Source: Kitasatospora indigofera
GTDB lineage: Bacteria; Actinomycetota; Actinomycetes; Streptomycetales; Streptomycetaceae
Assembly: GCF_014655955.1 (NCBI RefSeq)
Contig: NZ_BNBO01000004.1
Location: forward strand, 243,840 to 307,839
Direction of reading: 5' to 3'
Length of the DNA: 64,000 nt
In this document: positions 51,664-61,281 of the stretch, in pieces
Layout: every line of letters begins with the position of its first letter
How positions within the stretch are numbered: position 1 is the stretch's first letter
Notes under the pieces: model-generated
The model's database searches: none
Told to the model about the DNA's origin: nothing
What the model saw: the letters and a program-made list of their open reading frames with translations, nothing else
Position numbers and translations under genes: made by a program

Positions 51664-54600
51664 TCAGCCCTCGCCCTCCAGGTCGCCCTCGGTCTCCAGG
51701 AAAGCCGCCTGCAACTGCTCGATCAGCTCCGGGTCGGGCTCGGCCCACAGGCCGCGGCTCGCCGCCTCCAGCAGCCGCTCGCTGATCCCGTGCAGCGCCC
51801 ACGGGTTGGCGCCGGCCAGGAACTCCCGGTTGGTCGGGTCGAGCACGTACTCCTGGGTGAGCTTCTCGTACATCCAGTCGGCGACCACACCGGTGGTGGC
51901 GTCGTAGCCGAAGAGGTAGTCCACGGTCGCGGCCATCTCGAAGGCGCCCTTGTAGCCGTGCCGGCGCATCGCCTCGATCCAGCGCGGGTTGACCACCCGG
52001 GCGCGGAAGACCCGGGCCGCCTCCTCGGTGAGGGTGCGGGTGCGGACGGTCTCCGGGCGGGTCGAGTCGCCGATGTACGCCGTCGGGGCCTTCCCGGTGA
52101 GCGCCCGGACGGTGGCCACCATGCCGCCGTGGTACTGGAAGTAGTCGTCCGAGTCGGCGATGTCGTGCTCGCGGGTGTCGGTGTTCTTCGCCGCCACGGT
52201 GATCCGCTTGTACGCCGTCTCCATCTCCTCGCGGGCCGGGCGGCCGCCCAGGTCGCGGCCGTAGGCGTAGCCGCCCCAGACCGTGTAGACCTCGGCCAGG
52301 TCGGCGTCGGTGCGCCAGTCCCGGCTGTCGATCAGCTGGAGCAGCCCGGCGCCGTAGGTGCCCGGACGGGAGCCGAACACCCGGACGGTGGCCCGGCGCT
52401 CGTCGCCGTGCACCGCGAGGTCCGCCTGGACGTGCGCGCGGACGTGGTTATCCTCGTCCGCCTCCTCCTGGCGGGCGGCCAGCCGCACCGCGTCGTCCAG
52501 CAGGTTGACCACGTGCGGGAAGGCGTCCCGGAAGAAGCCCGAGATGCGCAGCGTCACGTCGATCCGCGGCCGGCCGAGCTCGGCCAGGCCGATCGCCTCC
52601 AGGCCGGTCACCCGGCGCGAGGCGTCGTCCCAGACCGGGCGGACGCCGAGCAGGGCGAAGGCCTCCGCGATGTCGTCGCCGGCGGTGCGCATCGCGCTGG
52701 TGCCCCAGAGCGAGAGGCCGACCGAGACCGGGAACGCACCGTCGTTGTCGGCCTGGTAGCGCTCGACCAGCGAGGCGGCCAGCGCCTGGCCGGTCTCCCA
52801 GGCGAGCCGGCTGGGCACCGCCTTCGGGTCGACGGAGTAGAAGTTGCGACCGGTCGGCAGCACGTTGACCAGCCCGCGCAGCGGCGAGCCGGACGGGCCC
52901 GCCTTGACGAAGCCGCCGCGCAGCGCGTGCAGCACCGCGTCCAGCTCGTCGGTGGTCGCCGCGAGTCGCGGGACGAGCTGGCGGGCGCCGAAGTCCAGCA
53001 CCTCGGCGACGGCCGGCGGCAGCCCCGCGGCGACCTTCTCGACCGCCTCCGGCGCCCAGTCCTCGGCCTCCATCGCCTCGACCAGCTCGCGGGCCTTCGC
53101 CTCGGCCGCGTCGGTGGCGCCCAGCTTCAGTGCCGCCTCGTCCAGGCCGAGCGCCTCGCGCAGGCCGGGCAGCGCGGCGACGCCGCCCCAGATCTGCCGG
53201 GCCCGCAGGATGGCCAGCACGATGTTGACCCGGTCGACGCCGGCCGGGGCCTGCCCCAGCACGTGCAGGCCGTCCCGGATCTGGGCGTCCTTCACCTCGC
53301 AGAGCCAGCCGTCGACGTGCAGCAGGAAGTCGTCGAAGCCGTCGTCCTCGGGCCGCTCGTCCAGGCCGAGGTCGTGGTCGAGGCGGGCGGCCTGGATCAG
53401 CGTCCAGATCTGGGCCCGGACGGCCGGCAGCTTGGCCGGGTCCATCGCGGCGATGTTGGCGTGCTCGTCGAGCAGTTGCTCCAGCCGGGCGATGTCGCCG
53501 TAGCTCTCGGCGCGGGCCATCGGCGGCACCAGGTGGTCGACCAGGGTGGCGTGCGCGCGGCGCTTGGCCTGGGTGCCCTCGCCCGGGTCGTTCACCAGGA
53601 AGGGGTAGACCAGCGGCAGGTCGCCGAGCGCGGCGTCCGGGCCGCACTCCGCGGACAGCGCGGCGGTCTTGCCGGGCAGCCACTCCAGGTTGCCGTGCTT
53701 GCCGAGGTGGACGACCGCGTCGGCGCCGAAGCCGCCGTCCTCCTGGGCGGCCGCGATCCAGCGGTAGGCGGCCAGGTAGTGGTGCGAGGGCGGCAGGTCG
53801 GGGTCGTGGTAGATCGCGACCGGGTTCTCGCCGAAGCCGCGCGGCGGCTGGATCAGCACCAGCAGGTTGCCGGCCCGCAGCGCCGCCAGCACGATGTCGC
53901 CGTCCGGGTTGACGCTGCGGTCCACGTACAGCTCGCCGGGGGCCGGGCCCCAGTGCCGCTCGACCTCCTCGCGCAGGCCCGCGGGCAGTTCGGCGTACCA
54001 GCGGCGGTAGTCCGCGGCCGGGATCCGCACCGGGTTGCGGGCGAGCTGGTCCTCGGTCAGCCAGTCCTGGTCGTAGCCGCCGGCCGCGATCAGGGCATGG
54101 ATCAGCGCGTCGCCCTCGTGGGCGTCGTTCAGTACTCGCCCACTCGCCTCCGGGCTCTCCGACCCGGCGCCGACGTTCCTCGCTCCCGCGCTCCCTCGTC
54201 CCTCGGTCGCTCGTCGCTCGTCGCTTTCGGCACCGGCGGCCCCTTCGGCTCGGGGCGAGCCGGGTGCGGGCGCCAGGCCCGGCAGCGCGTCCGGCCCGTC
54301 CAGCGGCCCGAGGTCCATGCCCTCCTCGCGCAGCCGGGTCAGCAGGCGCACCGCGCTGGCCGGGGTGTCCAGGCCGACCGCGTTGCCGACCCGGGCGTGC
54401 TTGGTCGGGTACGCGGAGAGCACCAGCGCGAGCCGCCGCTCGGCGGCCGGGATGTGCCGCAGCCGGGCGTGCCGCACCGCGATGCCGGCCACCCGGGCGG
54501 CCCGCTCGGGGTCGGCGGCGTAGACGGTCAGGCCGTCCTCGTCCAGCTCCTTGAAGGAGAACGGGACGGTGATCAGGCGGCCGTCGAACTCGGGGACGGC

Positions 54601-55428
54601 GACCTGGGTGGCGGTGTCCAGCGGGGACAGGCCGTCGTCGCTGGCCTCCCAGGCGGCGCGGGACCAGGTCAGGCAGAGCGCCTGGAGGATCGGGCGGTCC
54701 AGCGCGGCCAGCGCGCCCGCGTCCCAGGCCTCCTCGTCGCCGCCGGCCGAGGCGTCGGCGGGGCGGGTGCCGCCGGCCGCGAGCACGGTGGTGACGATCG
54801 CGTCCGCCTGCCCCAGCTCGGCCAGCAGTCCGGGCTCGGCGCCGCGCAGCGAGGAGCAGTACAGCGGGCGCGGGCGGGCGCCCTTGTCCTCGATCGCCCG
54901 GCAGAGCGTCTCGACGAAGGCGGTGTTGCCGCTCATGTGGTGGGCGCGGTAGTAGAGCACCGCGATCACCGGGCCGTCGGCGTTCGCGGCCGTCGCGGTG
55001 CGCTCCAGCGGGCCCCACTCGGGCGCGGAGGCGGGTGCGGCGAAGCCGTGGCCGGTCAGCAGGACGGTGTCGGAGAGGAAGGCACCGAGCTCGGCGAGGT
55101 TCGCCGGGCCGCCGTGCGCGAGGTAGGCGTGCGCCTCGGCGGCGATGCCGGCCGGGACGGTCGACAGCTCCATCAACTGGGCGTCCGGGGCCTGCTCGCC
55201 GGTCAGCACGATCACCGGGCGGGGGCCGGCCAGCAGCGCGTCCAGGCCCTCCTGCCAGGCGCGGCGCCCGCCCAGCAGCCGGACCACCACCAGGTCGGTG
55301 CCCTCGACCAGCGCCGGGAGGTCGGCGGCGGTGAGCCGGGCGGGGTTGCCGAGGCGGTAGCCGACCGGGCCCTCGGAGGCACGGGCGCTCAGCAGGTCGG
55401 TGTCGGAGGTCGACAGAAGCAGGATCAT
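51664..55428 (-). CDS. cobN: Cobaltochelatase subunit CobN
   Basis: A 1254-residue large subunit of the aerobic-type cobalt chelatase, which inserts cobalt into hydrogenobyrinate a,c-diamide with ATP. Family patterns run through the protein: VLYYRAHHMSGNTAFVETLC, LTWSRAAWEASDDGLSPLD, LVLSAYPTKHARVGNAVGLD, VVHLGKHGNLEWLPGK, NPGEGTQAKRRAHA-type (NDPGEGTQAKRR), GRNFYSVDPKAVPS, GYAYGRDLGGRPAREEM and DYFQYHGGMVATVRALTGK. Residues 410-450 hold a low-complexity Glu/Arg/Ser insertion (RAEGAAGAESDERRATEGRG). The ATG overlaps the stop of a 43-codon ORF (ATGA), and both lie behind a cobalamin riboswitch. It is divergent from cobG-cobH-cobIJ. Confidence 0.95.
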   Translation of the reverse strand: MILLLSTSDTDLLSARASEGPVGYRLGNPARLTAADLPALVEGTDLVVVRLLGGRRAWQEGLDALLAGPRPVIVLTGEQAPDAQLMELSTVPAGIAAEAHAYLAHGGPANLAELGAFLSDTVLLTGHGFAAPASAPEWGPLERTATAANADGPVIAVLYYRAHHMSGNTAFVETLCRAIEDKGARPRPLYCSSLRGAEPGLLAELGQADAIVTTVLAAGGTRPADASAGGDEEAWDAGALAALDRPILQALCLTWSRAAWEASDDGLSPLDTATQVAVPEFDGRLITVPFSFKELDEDGLTVYAADPERAARVAGIAVRHARLRHIPAAERRLALVLSAYPTKHARVGNAVGLDTPASAVRLLTRLREEGMDLGPLDGPDALPGLAPAPGSPRAEGAAGAESDERRATEGRGSAGARNVGAGSESPEASGRVLNDAHEGDALIHALIAAGGYDQDWLTEDQLARNPVRIPAADYRRWYAELPAGLREEVERHWGPAPGELYVDRSVNPDGDIVLAALRAGNLLVLIQPPRGFGENPVAIYHDPDLPPSHHYLAAYRWIAAAQEDGGFGADAVVHLGKHGNLEWLPGKTAALSAECGPDAALGDLPLVYPFLVNDPGEGTQAKRRAHATLVDHLVPPMARAESYGDIARLEQLLDEHANIAAMDPAKLPAVRAQIWTLIQAARLDHDLGLDERPEDDGFDDFLLHVDGWLCEVKDAQIRDGLHVLGQAPAGVDRVNIVLAILRARQIWGGVAALPGLREALGLDEAALKLGATDAAEAKARELVEAMEAEDWAPEAVEKVAAGLPPAVAEVLDFGARQLVPRLAATTDELDAVLHALRGGFVKAGPSGSPLRGLVNVLPTGRNFYSVDPKAVPSRLAWETGQALAASLVERYQADNDGAFPVSVGLSLWGTSAMRTAGDDIAEAFALLGVRPVWDDASRRVTGLEAIGLAELGRPRIDVTLRISGFFRDAFPHVVNLLDDAVRLAARQEEADEDNHVRAHVQADLAVHGDERRATVRVFGSRPGTYGAGLLQLIDSRDWRTDADLAEVYTVWGGYAYGRDLGGRPAREEMETAYKRITVAAKNTDTREHDIADSDDYFQYHGGMVATVRALTGKAPTAYIGDSTRPETVRTRTLTEEAARVFRARVVNPRWIEAMRRHGYKGAFEMAATVDYLFGYDATTGVVADWMYEKLTQEYVLDPTNREFLAGANPWALHGISERLLEAASRGLWAEPDPELIEQLQAAFLETEGDLEGEG

Positions 55429-55556
55429 GCGAAGGCCCTCCCGGCCTCGATGGCGGGCAGGGGCACGAGCACGGGTGTCGGCGCGGGTCCGGGCCCGGGC
55501 AGGGGCACGGCGCCCGGCGCGGGCGGGAGCCCGGGCGCAGGCATGCGGCAGCGCAT
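55425..55556 (-). CDS. Small proline-rich ORF coupled to cobN
   Basis: A 43-codon frame starting with ATG 55556 behind GAGGAAGG and ending in TGA overlapping the cobN ATG. The product is Pro-rich (PAPGLPPAPGAVPLPGPGPA) with GC-ending codons, no signal peptide and no membrane helix. The ribosome-binding site sits just behind the riboswitch expression platform, so the riboswitch would control this frame and, by coupling, cobN. It could be a functional small protein or merely a translational relay; it matches nothing I know. Confidence 0.5.
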   Translation of the reverse strand: MRCRMPAPGLPPAPGAVPLPGPGPAPTPVLVPLPAIEAGRAFA

Positions 55557-55577
55557 AGGTCGAGCCTTCCTCGGGGT

Positions 55578-55735
55578 CCGCGCCCCGTGGGGGATCCCCG
55601 GCCGTCGGGCCGGGGGGATCGGGACGGCAGGAGTTCCTGGCTCCCACGGTCGGTGAACCGTGGTCACAGTGGCGGGACCGCACCGGGTTCTCACCGGTTT
55701 CCTCCCCTTTGCGCCGTCTCTGGCGTGAGCGGACC
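55578..55735 (-). promoter_or_regulatory. Cobalamin riboswitch
   Basis: On the minus strand the aptamer core reads AAACCGGTGAGAACCCGGTG (55681-55705 region), then GCGGTCCCGCCACTGTGACC with the conserved GCCACTG, and the B12-box GAGCCAGGAACTCCTGCC (about 55625-55645). Downstream at 55590-55623 is a long hairpin (GATCCCC..CGGCC pairing with GGCCGGGGATC) and a CGGGG/CCCCG hairpin (55580-55595) directly before the GAGGAAGG site; these form a plausible expression platform that would hide the site when adenosylcobalamin binds. It precedes the small ORF and cobN. Borders are approximate. Confidence 0.92.
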
Positions 55736-55822
55736 CCGAAGGATCCGCCCGGGAGCATAGTAGGTGCTGAGGGTGATCCACGGGACAGAGTCCCCGGCCG
55801 GATCCTGGGTATGCTCGCCGCC

Positions 55823-57103
55823 ATGTCACCCTCACCCGACCCCGCAGGACCGGGCCCCGGCGTGCCCGACCGGGCGCGCGGGGACGCGTGTCCGGGGGCC
55901 CTTCGCCTACACACCGCCGACGACGGCTCGCTCGCCCGAGTCCGGCTGCCCGGTGGTCTGCTGACGGTCGATCAGGTCCTCGTGCTGGCCGACGCCGCCG
56001 AGCAGCTCGGGGACGCCCACCTGGAGACCACCTCGCGCGGCAACGTCCAGCTGCGCGGCCTCCCCGAGGACTGCGGGCAGGACCTCGGCGCCCGGCTGCG
56101 GGCGGCCGGCCTGCTGCCCTCCGACCGGCACGAGCGGGTCCGCAACATCGTCGCCTCGCCGCTCGCCGGTGTCGACGGCAACGGGCATGCGGACGTGACC
56201 ACTTGGGCCCGCGAGCTGGACGCCGCCCTGTGCGCCGCCGACTGGACGAGCGCGCTCTCCGGCCGCTTCCTGTTCGCCCTCGACGACGGCCGCGGCGACG
56301 TCGCCGGGCTCGACGCCGATGTGACATTGATCGCAAGCCCCGGCGGCGGGGCACTCCTGCGCCTCGGGCGTGCCACCACCGCGCTCCCGGTGCCGCCCGG
56401 CGAGGCCGTCGCCGCCGCGCTGCGCGCCGCCGAGGACTTCCTCGCCCTGCTGCGCGGGACCGGCACCAAGGCCTGGCGGATCCGCGAGGCCGACCCGGAC
56501 GGCACCCGGCTGACCCCGCCCGGAGCGCCGGTCGTCCCGCTGCCCGCCCTGCCCGGCACGCTGCCGCAGGCCGGCCCGGTGACCGGGGCCGGAGGGCGGC
56601 ACGGCCTGGCGGCCGGGCTGCCGTTCGGACGGGCCGGCGTCGCACAGTGGCGGCTGCTCGCCGCGGCCGCCGCCGACGGCGCCGGCGAACTGCGGGTGAC
56701 CCCCTGGCGCGGCGTGGTGCTCCCCGGCCTCGACCCGGCCCGGTCGCCCGGGTGGGCCGGCCGGCTGGCCGCCGCCGGACTCGGGCTCGACCCGCACTCC
56801 CCGTGGGAACGCGCCATGGCCTGCACCGGGACCCCGGGCTGCGCCAAGTCCCTGGCGGACGTCCGCGGCGACGCGGCCCGCGCACTGGCGGCCGCGGGGC
56901 CCGGCGGCGGACGGCTGCTGCCCGTGCACTGGTCGGGCTGCGAGCGGCGCTGCGGGCACCCGGCCGGCGAGTGGGTGGACGCGCTCGCCACGCCGGACGG
57001 GTACCGGGTGGCCGTCCGCCGCCCGGACACCACACCCACCTACCAAGCAACGACAACGCAACAGATGGCCGACGCAGTGGCCCGGGCCCGGAGGACCAAG
57101 TGA
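55823..57103 (+). CDS. cobG: Precorrin-3B synthase CobG
   Basis: A 426-residue sirohaem-type oxidoreductase domain protein that oxidises and ring-contracts precorrin-3A in the aerobic cobalamin pathway. Nitrite/sulfite-reductase ferredoxin-like half domains are seen: [20 protein letters not shown] and [20 protein letters not shown], with the 4Fe-4S Cys ligands in CTGTPGC and GCERRCGHP. The start is uncertain between ATG 55823 and ATG 55811; TATGCT just before 55823 would make that start leaderless. It overlaps cobH by GTGA. Its presence shows the oxygen-dependent route. Confidence 0.9.
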   Translation: MSPSPDPAGPGPGVPDRARGDACPGALRLHTADDGSLARVRLPGGLLTVDQVLVLADAAEQLGDAHLETTSRGNVQLRGLPEDCGQDLGARLRAAGLLPSDRHERVRNIVASPLAGVDGNGHADVTTWARELDAALCAADWTSALSGRFLFALDDGRGDVAGLDADVTLIASPGGGALLRLGRATTALPVPPGEAVAAALRAAEDFLALLRGTGTKAWRIREADPDGTRLTPPGAPVVPLPALPGTLPQAGPVTGAGGRHGLAAGLPFGRAGVAQWRLLAAAAADGAGELRVTPWRGVVLPGLDPARSPGWAGRLAAAGLGLDPHSPWERAMACTGTPGCAKSLADVRGDAARALAAAGPGGGRLLPVHWSGCERRCGHPAGEWVDALATPDGYRVAVRRPDTTPTYQATTTQQMADAVARARRTK

Positions 57104-57726
57104 TCGAGTACGAGAAGGACGGGGCGGCGATCTACCGCGAGTCCTTTGCCACCATCCGGGCCGAGGCCGACCTGGCGGGCCTGCCCGCCGACGTCTCGCA
57201 GGTCGCGGTGCGCATGATCCACGCGTGCGGCATGACCGACCTGGTCGAGGACCTGCTCTGGTCCCCGGGCGTGGTGGCGGACGCCCGCAGGGCGCTGCGC
57301 GCCGGCGCACCCGTCCTCTGCGACGTGTCGATGGTCGCCAGCGGGGTGACCCGCAAGCGGCTGCCCGCCGACAACGAGGTGATCTGCACCCTCTCCGACC
57401 CCTCGGTGCCCGAGCTGGCGAAGAAGATGGGCAACACCCGCAGCGCCGCCGCCATGGAGCTGTGGCTGCCCCGGCTGGAGGGCGCCGTGGTCGCCGTCGG
57501 CAACGCGCCGACCTCGCTGTTCCGGCTGCTGGAGCTGATCGAGGCGGGCGCGCCGCGCCCGGCCGCCGTGATCGGCGTGCCGGTCGGCTTCATCGGCGCC
57601 GCCGAGTCCAAGCAGGCCCTGGCCGAGCACCCCTCCCGGCTGGAGCACCTGGTGGTCCGCGGCCGGCGCGGCGGCAGTGCGATGGCCGCCGCGGCCATCA
57701 ACGCGATTGCGAGTGAGGAAGAGTGA
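57100..57726 (+). CDS. cobH: Precorrin-8X methylmutase
   Basis: A 208-residue enzyme that moves a methyl group in precorrin-8X to give hydrogenobyrinate. Conserved: [15 protein letters not shown] with the catalytic His, [33 protein letters not shown] and [18 protein letters not shown]. Length is typical. GTG 57100 overlaps the cobG stop and follows GGAGG; the stop overlaps the cobIJ GTG (GTGA). The three genes are one coupled run, 5' of which lies the shared divergent region with the cobN riboswitch. Confidence 0.95.
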   Translation: MIEYEKDGAAIYRESFATIRAEADLAGLPADVSQVAVRMIHACGMTDLVEDLLWSPGVVADARRALRAGAPVLCDVSMVASGVTRKRLPADNEVICTLSDPSVPELAKKMGNTRSAAAMELWLPRLEGAVVAVGNAPTSLFRLLELIEAGAPRPAAVIGVPVGFIGAAESKQALAEHPSRLEHLVVRGRRGGSAMAAAAINAIASEEE

Positions 57727-59243
57727 CGGACAGTCAGGCAACCATAGGCGGTACCGGGCGGCTCTACGGCGTCGGCCTGGGCCCCGGCGACCCCTCGCTG
57801 GTCACCGTGCGCGCGGCCGAACTCATCGGCAAGGCCGACGTGGTGGCGTACCACAGCGCCCGGCACGGCCGCTCGATCGCCCGCTCCATCGCCGAGCGCT
57901 ACCTGACCGCGGGCCAGCTGGAGGAGAAGCTGGTCTACCCGCTGACCGTCGAGACCACCGACCACCCGGGCGGATACCGCGGCGCCATCGACGAGTTCTA
58001 CGAGGAGGCCGCCGCCCGGCTGGCCGCCCACCTGGACGCCGGCCGCGACGTGGTGGTGCTCGCCGAGGGCGACCCGCTCTTCTACGGCTCCTACCAGCAC
58101 ATGCACAAGCGGCTCGCGCACCGCTACCCGACCGAGGTGGTGCCCGGCGTGACCTCGGTCAGTGCCGCCGCCGCCCGGCTCGGCCGCCCGCTGGTGGAGG
58201 CCGAGGAGGTGCTGACCATCCTGCCCGGCACCCTGCCGGAGGAGGAGCTGGCGGCCCGGCTGGCCTCCACCGACTCGGCCGTGATCATGAAGCTCGGCCG
58301 GACCTTCCCCACCGTGCGCCGCGCGCTGGAGCGGGCCGGCCGGCTGGAGGACGCCCAGTACGTCGAGCGGGCCACCATGGCCGCCGAGCGGACGGCCCCG
58401 CTGGCCGAGGTCGACCCGGACACCGTCCCGTACTTCTCGGTGGCCGTGCTGCCGAGCCGGATCGACCGGCCCGTCCCCGCGCCCGTGCCCGGCGAGGGCG
58501 AGGTGGTGGTGGTCGGCACCGGCCCCGCCGGACCGCTCTGGCTCACCCCGGAGGCCCGCGGCGCCCTCGCCGGCGCCACCGACCTGGTCGGCTACACCAC
58601 CTACCTGGACCGGGTGCCGGTCCGGGCCGGCCAGCAGCGGCACGGCTCGGACAACAAGGTGGAGGCCGAGCGGGCCGAGTTCGCCCTCGACCTGGCCCGG
58701 CGCGGCCACAAGGTGGCCGTGGTCTCCTCCGGCGACCCCGGCGTCTTCGCGATGGCCACCGCCGTCCTGGAGGCCGCCGGCGCCGACCCGTACCGCTCGG
58801 TGCCCGTCCGGGTGCTGCCCGGCATGACCGCCGCGCACGCCGCCGCCTCCCGGGTCGGCGCGCCGCTCGGCCACGACTACGCGGTGGTCTCGCTCTCCGA
58901 CCGGCTCAAGCCCTGGACGGCGATCGCCCGCCGGCTGCGCGCCGCCGCGGAGGCCGACCTGGTGTTGGCGCTCTACAACCCCGGTTCGAAGAGCCGCACC
59001 ACGCAGGTCGGCCTGGCCCGCGACCTGTTGCTCGAACACCGCGCCCCGGACACCCCCGTGGTGATGGCCCGGGACGTCGGCGGCCCCACCGAGCGGGTGC
59101 GGACCGTCCGGCTGGCCGACCTGGACCCGGCGGAGGTCGACATGCGGACCCTGCTGCTGATCGGCTCCTCGCAGACCCGGATCGTCGAACGGGACAACGG
59201 CACCGAGGTGGTCTGGACCCCGCGCCGCTACCCCGAGGAGTGA
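57723..59243 (+). CDS. cobIJ: Fused precorrin-2 C20- / precorrin-3B C17-methyltransferase CobIJ
   Basis: A 506-residue fusion of two SAM-dependent tetrapyrrole methylases. The CobI half (about 10-250) has [39 protein letters not shown] and [19 protein letters not shown]; the CobJ half (about 258-506) starts [20 protein letters not shown], with [20 protein letters not shown] and [20 protein letters not shown] plus [14 protein letters not shown]. Such fusions are common in actinobacteria. It is the last gene of the coupled set; a hairpin follows. Confidence 0.95.
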   Translation: MTDSQATIGGTGRLYGVGLGPGDPSLVTVRAAELIGKADVVAYHSARHGRSIARSIAERYLTAGQLEEKLVYPLTVETTDHPGGYRGAIDEFYEEAAARLAAHLDAGRDVVVLAEGDPLFYGSYQHMHKRLAHRYPTEVVPGVTSVSAAAARLGRPLVEAEEVLTILPGTLPEEELAARLASTDSAVIMKLGRTFPTVRRALERAGRLEDAQYVERATMAAERTAPLAEVDPDTVPYFSVAVLPSRIDRPVPAPVPGEGEVVVVGTGPAGPLWLTPEARGALAGATDLVGYTTYLDRVPVRAGQQRHGSDNKVEAERAEFALDLARRGHKVAVVSSGDPGVFAMATAVLEAAGADPYRSVPVRVLPGMTAAHAAASRVGAPLGHDYAVVSLSDRLKPWTAIARRLRAAAEADLVLALYNPGSKSRTTQVGLARDLLLEHRAPDTPVVMARDVGGPTERVRTVRLADLDPAEVDMRTLLLIGSSQTRIVERDNGTEVVWTPRRYPEE

Positions 59244-59258
59244 CCGGCGCGGCGCCGG

Positions 59259-59278
59259 CCCCGGGCACGGTCCCGGGG
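59259..59278 (+). terminator. Hairpin after cobIJ
   Basis: CCCCGGG-CACGGT-CCCGGGG, a perfect 7-bp stem 15 bases after the stop codon, with no T-run. Confidence 0.55.
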
Positions 59279-59405
59279 TCGGTACCGCGCGGCGCCTGTC
59301 CGACCGCGGGCGGCAGGGACACGAGTCGGCCTTCGGCGCAGGAGGTCCCTGCGGGAGCGCGCCGGAAACCACCTGTCTCTTGTTGCGGGTGTGCCCTAGG
59401 CTGAC

Positions 59406-59446
59406 GGCAATTTGCCGCGGAACGGTCGCTCGCTGGACCGTTCCGC
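59406..59446 (+). promoter_or_regulatory. Leader palindrome and hairpin before the lectin gene
   Basis: GGCAATTTGCC (59406-59416) is an 11-bp palindrome immediately followed by a perfect 11-bp hairpin, GCGGAACGGTC with its complement and an 8-base loop (59417-59446). It ends 22 bases before the lectin start, and a TAGGCT -10-like hexamer lies at 59397-59402, so it would form near the 5' end of the message and may stabilise or regulate it. Confidence 0.45.
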
Positions 59447-59468
59447 AGCCGGGCGTAGGGGGAGAACG

Positions 59469-60029
59469 ATGCGTAGTGGTCCAGGGCGGTTCGGGGCCTT
59501 CGGGACGGTGCTCGTCACGGTGGGGCTGCTGGTAGGTGTCGCGGGTTCGCCCGCGGGGGCGGCCACCGGGAGACCGTTCGTCAACCACAGCAGCGGGAAG
59601 TGCCTGGAGATCGCGGACTGGCGCACCGACAACGGCGCGCCCGCCCGCCAGTGGGACTGCACCGGCGGCGCAAACCAGAAGTGGGTGTTCGCCAACAGCG
59701 ATGGCGCGCTGGCCATCGTCAACGTGAACAGCGGGAAGTGCCTGGAGATCGCGGACTGGCGCAAGGACAACGGCGCGCCCGCCCGCCAGTGGGACTGCAC
59801 CGGCGGCGCAAACCAGAAGTGGCAGTACATGGAGGTCGGCCCGGGCATCCCGGCCGACAGCCACACGGCCGAGTACCTGCTGAACCTCAACAGTGCCCTG
59901 CTGCTGGAGATCGCGGACTGGCGCACCGACAACGGTGCGCCGGCCCGTCAATGGATCTACGGTGGCAGCAGGCAGGCGAACATGGAGTGGAGCTACTGCT
60001 CGAACTGGCCCGGCTGCATGACTGACTGA
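59469..60029 (+). CDS. Secreted ricin-type beta-trefoil lectin-like protein
   Basis: A 186-residue secreted protein with a signal peptide (about residues 1-34: MRSGPGRFGAFGTVLVTVGL, AGA cleavage) and a single beta-trefoil domain with three subdomains. Each carries KCLEIADWR-x-DNGAPARQW and the Q-x-W signature (ARQWDC, NQKWVF, ARQWDC, NQKWQY, ARQWIY). Subdomains 1 and 2 are nearly identical at both protein and DNA level; the third is diverged (LLEIADWRTDNGAPARQW). The domain probably binds sugars; it has no catalytic partner. ATG 59469 follows GGGGGAGAACG. Confidence 0.9.
   Translation: MRSGPGRFGAFGTVLVTVGLLVGVAGSPAGAATGRPFVNHSSGKCLEIADWRTDNGAPARQWDCTGGANQKWVFANSDGALAIVNVNSGKCLEIADWRKDNGAPARQWDCTGGANQKWQYMEVGPGIPADSHTAEYLLNLNSALLLEIADWRTDNGAPARQWIYGGSRQANMEWSYCSNWPGCMTD
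59592..59824 (+). repeat. Near-identical tandem repeats in the lectin gene
   Basis: Copies starting at 59592 and 59730 (offset 138 bases) agree over about 95 bases with only two or three changes. A partly diverged third copy begins about 59900. Confidence 0.85.
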
Positions 60030-60121
60030 GTGCCGGTCGCGGCGGCCGGCCGGTCGCGATGCCTACCGGCCGCCGGAGCGGTCCGCCGCACCCCCGGAGG
60101 AGGGGCCCGTCCTACGGGTGG

Positions 60122-61279
60122 CTACGCCTGGCCGCTCCCGTTCCCGTTCTCGCTCCCGGCCTCCGGCAGGCCCAGGTGGCCGCGCAGGGTCTCTGCCGTG
60201 TAGGCCGTCCGGAACACCCCGCGCCGCTGGAGCTCCGGCACCAGGCCGTCCACCAGCGCGTCGAGGTCCTCGGCGAGCAGGGCGGGCCGCAGCCGGAACC
60301 CGTCCGCCCCGCCGTCGCGGAACCACTCCTCCAGGCGGTCCGCCAGCCCGGCCGGGGTGCCGGCGTACACGGCGGCGTCGCTGGTGAAGGGCTCGCCGTC
60401 GAGGGCGTCCAGCTCCGCCAGCCGCTCCCGGGCGGCCGCCTCGGTGTCCGCCAGCACCACGTTCAGGTCCGCGAACAGCCGGAAGGGCGTGTCGGCCCGG
60501 CCGGCCTCCTTGCGCAGCCCCTCCACCTCCTCGCGGATCTCCAGCAGCCCGGCGGTGTCCACCGGCGTGACGAAGCCGACCTCGGCGTGCCGGGCCACCA
60601 GCCGGTACGGGATGGTGGCGTGCCCGAGGATCGCGGTCACCGGCCGGCCCTGCGGCGGGCGCGGGACGGCGGCGCTGCCGGTGGCCCGCACGTGGACGCC
60701 GTCGAAGTCCACCGGGCGGATCAGCGCCTGGTCGACGAACTGCCCGCCCGCCAGGTCGCCGAGCAGCGCGCCGGGGGCCCAGCTGTCCCAGTAGCCCAGT
60801 ACCGCCCGGGTGAACTCGTCCGCCTCGTCGAAGAGTTCGACGAACAGCGGCCCGCCGTCGGGCTCCAGCGCCAGCTGCAGCTGCTCCGGCGTGACGTTCA
60901 CCCGGGGCCGCCAGCCGGCCCGGCCCGCACTGAGGTGGTCCAGGGTCGCGATCCGGTCCGCGAGCTCGCCCGGGGGGCGGCCGGTCAGGCCGGTCGGCAC
61001 CAGCCCGATCCTGCTGGTCGCCGCGGCCGCGACCGCCAACACCTGGGCCGCCTCCAGCCGGCCGTGCGCCCGGCCGTCCCGCTGCGCGTGGATCGGCCGG
61101 GAGTCGTCCAGCGTGACGAAGTCGAGCAGTCCCTCCTCGGCCCGCCGCACCGCGTCCAGGTGCAGCGCGGCGGAGCCGAAGGCCGACTCCGGGGTGCGCG
61201 CGGTGCGCCGCCAGGCGGCCGGGTGAGCCCCGAACCCGTCCAGGGATACGGCGAGATGCAGCTGACGTCCGGCGGTCAT
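60122..61279 (-). CDS. LLM class flavin-dependent monooxygenase (NtaA/SnaA/SoxA-like)
   Basis: A 385-residue luciferase-like flavin monooxygenase. Family patterns: LHLAVSLDGFGAHPAAWRR near the start, AARRAEEGLLDFVTLDDS-type segment (HLDAVRRAEEGLLDFVTLDD), AAATSRIGLVPTGLTGRPPGEL and ATLDHLSAGRAGWRPRVNVT. These resemble NtaA/SnaA/SoxA/DszA monooxygenases, which use FMNH2 from a separate reductase to oxidise sulfur, nitrogen or hydrocarbon compounds; the substrate is unknown. Starts ATG 61279, GGGAG six bases upstream, within the end of the preceding small gene on the same strand, so the two are co-transcribed. Confidence 0.87.
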   Translation of the reverse strand: MTAGRQLHLAVSLDGFGAHPAAWRRTARTPESAFGSAALHLDAVRRAEEGLLDFVTLDDSRPIHAQRDGRAHGRLEAAQVLAVAAAATSRIGLVPTGLTGRPPGELADRIATLDHLSAGRAGWRPRVNVTPEQLQLALEPDGGPLFVELFDEADEFTRAVLGYWDSWAPGALLGDLAGGQFVDQALIRPVDFDGVHVRATGSAAVPRPPQGRPVTAILGHATIPYRLVARHAEVGFVTPVDTAGLLEIREEVEGLRKEAGRADTPFRLFADLNVVLADTEAAARERLAELDALDGEPFTSDAAVYAGTPAGLADRLEEWFRDGGADGFRLRPALLAEDLDALVDGLVPELQRRGVFRTAYTAETLRGHLGLPEAGSENGNGSGQA

Positions 61280-61281
61280 GG

